Assembly (NCBI RefSeq): GCF_001949145.1
Contig: NW_019091465.1
Coordinates: 395,744-408,150, forward strand
Origin: Acanthaster planci
Taxonomy: Eukaryota; Echinodermata; Asteroidea; Valvatida; Acanthasteridae
Length of the DNA stretch: 12,407 bases
Direction of reading: 5' to 3'
Shown: positions 8,509-12,407 of the stretch, piece by piece
Numbering within the stretch: position 1 is the first letter of the stretch
Layout of the letters: each line of letters opens with the position of its first letter
The notes under the pieces: model-generated
What the model was told of the DNA's origin: nothing
The model's database searches: none
What the model saw: the letters and a program-made list of their open reading frames with translations, nothing else
Position numbers and translations under genes: made by a program

Positions 8509-8565
8509 ACTGTCCAAAACGTTGAGTACCTTCCAGTTCTTGTCAGAGCAACACCAACACCATAG
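8487..8565 (+). repeat. Same dispersed element, copy Y2
   Basis: GGACGA is followed by a perfect 7-bp hairpin TGGACAG / CTGTCCA (8495-8501 with 8510-8516, eight-base loop), then AAACGTTGAGTACC and a weaker histone-like hairpin AGTTCTTGTCAGAGCA (8535-8550), then ACACCAACAC. The order of parts matches copy X at 4711-4795. Two stem positions differ from X by paired changes that keep base pairing. Confidence 0.5.
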
Positions 8566-8738
8566 TGCTACCTCAAAAATCTAAACTTAACTTGTCACCT
8601 TCACTACTTAAAGCTTGGAAGCTCACGTGAACGTTGAAGACGTTGGAAAATGCTAATGGATTTCACTTCAAAATAGTTCCTGATGTAAAGTATCTTTTAA
8701 CAGGAAATCATACAATGACGTATATAAGTTTAATAAAT

Positions 8739-8767
8739 CTGATTTTTTTCTTCTATTTTTTTTTTAG
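8739..8767 (+). promoter_or_regulatory. Branch site, polypyrimidine tract and 3' splice site of the TRIM intron
   Basis: CTGAT (branch A at 8742), then an almost pure T tract from 8743 to 8765 with one A, then AG at 8766-8767. No other AG lies between branch site and exon, so the acceptor choice is clear. Confidence 0.75.
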
Positions 8768-9387
8768 CTGACGTCGTCGCTACGTCAAATGGGTGGGTAT
8801 GTGCTAACCCGAGAAAGGTATTCGTCTACCGTCGAGACACGGCGCTAGCCTACGAGTTTTACACCGTACTGTCAAGTGATGTTGGTAGGAAAGACGTTCG
8901 TCTTGTGAGTGCAGCAGTCATGAAGAACGGTAACATCATAGTTGGGGATAAAGAGAACAAGGTGTTGACCGAGCACGAACCCGGTGATGGTAAAATCCTA
9001 CGCACCATGCCGGTGGAGATGGCTCCTGACTGGTTGGCTGTGATGAGCAACGGTTGGGTTGTGATCAGTGAAGAGGACCAGGGACGAGTAGGCATAGTAG
9101 ATGTTTCTGATGGCAACGCCATCCATGTTACCACCATCCGACCAATCATCAACGGTAAACAAGTGGAACACTGTAGCGGTGTGGTGAGTAACAGATCGGG
9201 TATTTACATAGCAGCAGACACAGGTTTCAAGAACACTGGTCACATTCATCACTACGATTGTTCAGGTCGGTTTGTCAGCTGTATTGCAGAGGGTCTGCAT
9301 AACCCCTGTGGAATCACATTCACAGCAGATGGGCAACAGCTGGTACTCGCTGACTGGTACTCCGTCAAGATATATCACAAGGTGTGA
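8768..9387 (+). CDS. TRIM-NHL E3 ubiquitin ligase, coding exon 2 (NHL propeller, C-terminus)
   Basis: This is the last coding exon, residues 384-589, stop TGA at 9385-9387. The acceptor ends at AG 8766-8767 after a long T-rich tract. Its first two bases (CT) complete the split codon begun by G at 3668, giving Ala384. The frame then runs open into blade-like repeats: NGWVCA..KVFVY, NGNIIVGD..N, NGWVVISEE, GIYIAADTG followed by IHHYDCSGRF, and a terminal LHNPCGITFTADGQ block. Together with the blade in exon 1 this makes about 265 residues, the size of a complete six-bladed NHL propeller, so the protein looks full length. The final strand (VKIYHKV) ends directly at the stop, as in other TRIM-NHL proteins whose last blade closes the ring. 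Inferred role: substrate or RNA recognition for the RING ligase. No frameshift or in-frame stop is seen. The splice join is inferred from phase and domain continuity, not from transcripts. Confidence 0.9.
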
Positions 9388-9960
9388 TGTTATCTACCGT
9401 GATGCTGATTGGCATATCCTTCCCCGCTCTGAGCACGCCACACGCTTTCTTTGATCTTTGATTTTGCATTTGGCAACAAATAAGCCCCATAAATCAGGAA
9501 TTTATCTTTATATGTACCAGTGACTCCTGTGAAATATTTAGGAATTCACATAATTGGTATGATTGCAAGATTTATCAGTCCACTGTACCGTAGTTTAAAG
9601 TTAAATTAAACTTGGTCCTACTATTTCCTGTTACGATAATGGAATAATATTTCTTTGAATGTTGGATACAAAGTATGACAGTGAAATTTTGAAACCCATG
9701 TATCATAATAGGCTAAGAACACTGAAGACTATGTCGATGTTTTATAGGATTTCTGTATTGGTTTGTCAACATGGAGCAAGCACAAGGTTTGAAAACACTA
9801 TCTTTACTGGTGCTGGTCATTATATCAAATAGCCAGATCCTTAGAAAAACAGTCCCAGGACTCACACATTTAGGTGACCAACTTTATGTGCAATGCTGTC
9901 GATAATTTGCGGCAGCAATCAACGCCATCTCAATAAAGTACGTGATTTTGCTGCATAATT
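9388..9960 (+). other. Likely 3' UTR and poly(A) signals
   Basis: After the TGA at 9385-9387 the DNA becomes AT-rich and non-coding. A variant signal ATTAAA is at 9605-9610. A canonical AATAAA is at 9932-9937, followed by G/T-rich sequence (about 9941-9977). Ending near 9950-9960 would give a 3' UTR of about 565 bases. The choice between the two signals is open. Confidence 0.45.
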
Positions 9961-10079
9961 TGGTTATGGTTTGTCGGCTATTGGAATATTGCGGTGTGCT
10001 CCATGTTCCAGTGCATATATTCATCCTTAGCTTTGTCAATGAAATGAATGTCTATGCTAGTTCACATAGAACGCAATGG

Positions 10080-10137
10080 AAAATAATGGTTTTAGTGTAA
10101 AAGGGGTTTTTTTAAAAGAGAATCTAGCCATTATTTT
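10080..10137. repeat. Inverted repeat with 10-bp arms in the 3' flank
   Basis: AAAATAATGG at 10080-10089 matches the reverse complement of 10128-10137, with a 38-base spacer. It could be a small foldback element. No target-site duplication is evident. Confidence 0.6.
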
Positions 10138-10166
10138 TTTTATTACTGTCATATAAGGAGGGTCTC

Positions 10167-10254
10167 TGTGAAACACTGGTAACGGTATCAGACATTTTGC
10201 ACTTCTTACCGATGGTGCAATGTGTATCCGGTGTCCCTTTCCCAATGTTTCACA
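10167..10254. repeat. 88-base imperfect foldback (hairpin)
   Basis: Nine outer pairs are perfect (10167-10175 with 10246-10254). Short paired blocks then continue inward in register (10177-10179, 10181-10182, 10184-10185, 10187-10188), and a six-pair tip TTGCAC / GTGCAA (10197-10202 with 10215-10220) closes a 12-base loop. It may be a degenerate foldback transposon or a transcribed hairpin. Confidence 0.5.
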
Positions 10255-12131
10255 CCGATATGCTTCCTAAAAGGTACACTTTCGTTAATGAATAAATAAG
10301 TAAGGGAAAAAAAAATACTTTCAGCTGACTTTTTTCATGATGGACTCATGCAACGTGACAATTAACTTTTACAAATAGCAAGTAGACCTTGAGGTACATT
10401 GCATATATCATTAAAAAATATGTTCCTAATTATGTTAAAAACACACTTGTAACCTTCAAATTACTTAATTACTTTAGTTTTGCTCAACATTGCCGCACTG
10501 AATATTTTTTTCTGCTCTTACCATTAGATTTAAATTGAAAATATTAACATTATAGACTTATTATATGATAGCTGCTCATCGAATTACGCGTCCAATTGGA
10601 TTAGCTCGAATTGCATTTTTGTTTTGCTCAAAACATAGATCCCTGATTCTAAACGTTAGTACTACAATAACATGTAACATTGACATTTTGTCACCAGGTG
10701 ACATTACCAGTTACCTTTTTATGAAAAAAATGCATTAGCATATAAATCATTGTGGCATAATAAGCCCCCACAATTGCATAGTGACTATTGGTAGAGAGGT
10801 TGAATGGAAAACAAGACCTGCATCAAATACATTGCAAGTGGCCTAATATCTTATATTATCAGGCAATAAGCCTCGTAATACCAAACCTGCTTTGTTCACA
10901 AATTTTTTTCAGGTGATTAATTTATTAACATGTTTTTACACCATGAATATAAACTCAATAATATATGAAATATAATAGGAGATAGCTTTGACTAAGTTTC
11001 CGTTCGTGCTCTCTCTCCAGTGTAGCCTTTAGGGCAGCTGACATCACAGCCTTTCGCCACCGTAAGCACCACCGCTTAAATACACTTCCCTGGGCGTCCT
11101 ACCCCCACTAAAACACCACATTGGCTTGAAATGAGGAGGGTGGGGGTTGTATATGTCACCACGTAGAACTTTATCCCTCATAAATATTCATTTTCCCAGT
11201 CAATGGCGCGCAACTGTTACTTCGAACGCGGGCCGTTTCGGCGTCATTCGGACACCGACTGGATTGGAGATGACATCTTTTTAAAACGTCTCCTTTCCTC
11301 GCATTCATTCCCCAGGCAATGCACTCTATTTATTCCTTTTTTACCAACATAAGTCAGTAACTATCAATATCATAATGTAGTGTTTCGTCTTTAAGACTCA
11401 CAGGCCTTAATTTTGTCAGTTCTTCCATTTTCCTTAATTTGTCTTCCTTTGCTGTTTTAATAATTTGTATTTTCAACACGTCATGGCGCCTGTCAAATGG
11501 AATTATGGCAGGAAGCTGATTGAGACTTTTATAAAGTATAAGTATATTTAAACTTCTTTTGCGTATAGCTTTATCGGCATTTCATTGAACCATTCGATTC
11601 ATTTGATAATGGCATTTATTGGTGATTTGGACGCTTACCGGATTGGATATGATATCTTTTTAAACGTCTCCTTTCATTCTCCACAATAAATCAACAAAAC
11701 CAGAAATGCCGAGTCCTCTGCTCCCTTAAACGACTCAACATAATACCAAGGGTCACACATATGACTTCAATCATTCATTTGGGGTGATGGTCCAGTTGAT
11801 CATTCTACACTTTTTGGTGTAGAGAAACTTACACACTTGCCCTGTGTTCGTTGTGGATAAACCCTTCGTCATTGTTTGGCGTGCACAATTAAGGGAATTG
11901 TCCACTTCAAACAGAGGGCGAGGGTTCCCCTTGTTTTCTGAGAATGACCCAATCTACATCCAGAATTTGCATCTTGGCATGAACAGAAAAAAAAGCCCTT
12001 TTAAGCTTATTATAGTTGAGGTCTTATGGCGTTGCTGCTTTTTCTTCAACCAGGCCGCTGCAGAAACACTCATTCCTGAAAAAAAGTCCACAAGTTTGTA
12101 AGGCTTTGAGTGCGAAATGCACCCTCCCTTG
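10255..12131. other. Downstream non-coding flank
   Basis: No gene is supported. Visible details are a 7-bp inverted repeat TGTCACC-A-GGTGACA (10689-10703), a GC- and CpG-richer patch around 11030-11250, a pair of ~52-bp direct repeats, and a 7-bp hairpin TCTACAC / GTGTAGA near 11801-11821. The open frames at 11844-12157 are short and unrecognised. Confidence 0.5.
11246..11675 (+). repeat. Pair of ~52-bp direct repeats 379 bp apart
   Basis: 11246-11297 and 11625-11675 align with about 44 of 52 matches, sharing GGATTGGA, CTTTTTAAA and CGTCTCCTTTC in order. Weaker similarity continues upstream of both. The copies are diverged, so the duplication is not recent. Confidence 0.75.
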
Positions 12132-12407
12132 ATTCCCCTCAATGATTGTATCAACATTTATACTTCATTTCAAACAATGCCGTGAGAAAGTATTTAAAGA
12201 ATATGGTGGACTTTTTACAAGAAAAAACTCCAGATCAAAATGTATTGTATTAAGCACTGCGGGTAGAGATCAAACACCGACAGGTTTTGGTAAAGGCTCT
12301 ACATTATGGAAAATGTGAGCGGAATGGAACGATGTGACTACGCTCAAAAATCGGAAGTTCATGGCCTCATTTGCATAGAATGAATGCTATAGTCACAAGC
12401 TCCCAGT
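12132..12407 (+). repeat. Degenerate dispersed or segmental repeat, copy B
   Basis: This is the second copy of the repeat at 1-291, about 12.1 kb away in direct orientation and cut by the window end. It carries a perfect octamer ATTTGCAT at 12369-12376, where copy A has ATTTACAT. The matching blocks run through most of the segment, so this is more than one shared motif. Confidence 0.7.

Larger units (their letters stand above)
3669..8767 (+). other. Phase-1 intron inside the NHL domain (5099 bp)
   Basis: The intron begins GTAGGT after CTG and ends with T-rich DNA and TTTAG. A plausible branch site is CTGAT at 8739-8743, with its A at 8742, 25 bases before the exon. Phase and protein continuity support the ends. 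No alternative coding exon is convincing inside it: open frames in all six readings are short and unlike known domains. The stretches 3800-4700, 4800-5750, 6170-6570, 6640-6975, 7080-7300 and 8566-8738 hold nothing I can name. The remaining parts hold repeats and hairpins listed separately. Read-through from exon 1 would add five residues (GRSNV) and stop at TAG 3683-3685. Confidence 0.85.

Noticed and set aside
1-12407. Intact transposon, retroelement gene, CRISPR array or bacterial-type operon
   Set aside because: No transposase, reverse transcriptase or GIY-YIG frame, no regular spacer array and no closely packed genes are visible in any frame.

Overview
The window looks like animal nuclear DNA. 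It is AT-rich, gene-poor and full of degenerate repeats, and its one convincing gene has a 5.1-kb intron with normal GT-AG ends. The gene encodes a TRIM E3 ubiquitin ligase with RING, single B-box2, coiled coil and NHL propeller. TRIM-NHL genes of this kind are numerous in invertebrate deuterostomes (echinoderms, hemichordates, amphioxus), so that is my best guess at the source. The sequence alone does not settle the phylum.

Layout: 1-291 is a degenerate repeat (copy A) that recurs in the same orientation at 12132-12407 (copy B). 292-2516 is non-coding upstream DNA with weak candidate 5'-UTR exon signals. 2519-3668 is coding exon 1 (RING, B-box2, coiled coil, first NHL blade). 3669-8767 is a phase-1 intron. 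8768-9387 is coding exon 2 (the rest of the NHL propeller and the stop). The joined reading frame is 589 codons plus stop. 9388 to about 9955 is the likely 3' UTR, ending near an AATAAA at 9932. The rest is non-coding flank with inverted and direct repeats.

The intron holds most of the unexpected structure. It has a possible intronic poly(A) site just after exon 1, which would give a ligase without a propeller. It has an intact dispersed element at 4711-4795 and a head-to-head pair of the same element at 8428-8565. The hairpin in this element shows two compensatory base-pair changes between copies, and it is followed by a second hairpin that looks like a histone-mRNA 3' stem-loop. The intron also contains a fresh 68-bp tandem duplication, an 18-bp-arm perfect palindrome, and a block (about 7300-8300) of diverged repeat modules rich in CRE-like TGACGTCA motifs.

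There is no operon, CRISPR array, tRNA, rRNA or intact transposase or reverse-transcriptase gene. The most testable idea is that the repeats at the two ends mark one ~12.1-kb unit of a tandem TRIM gene array.
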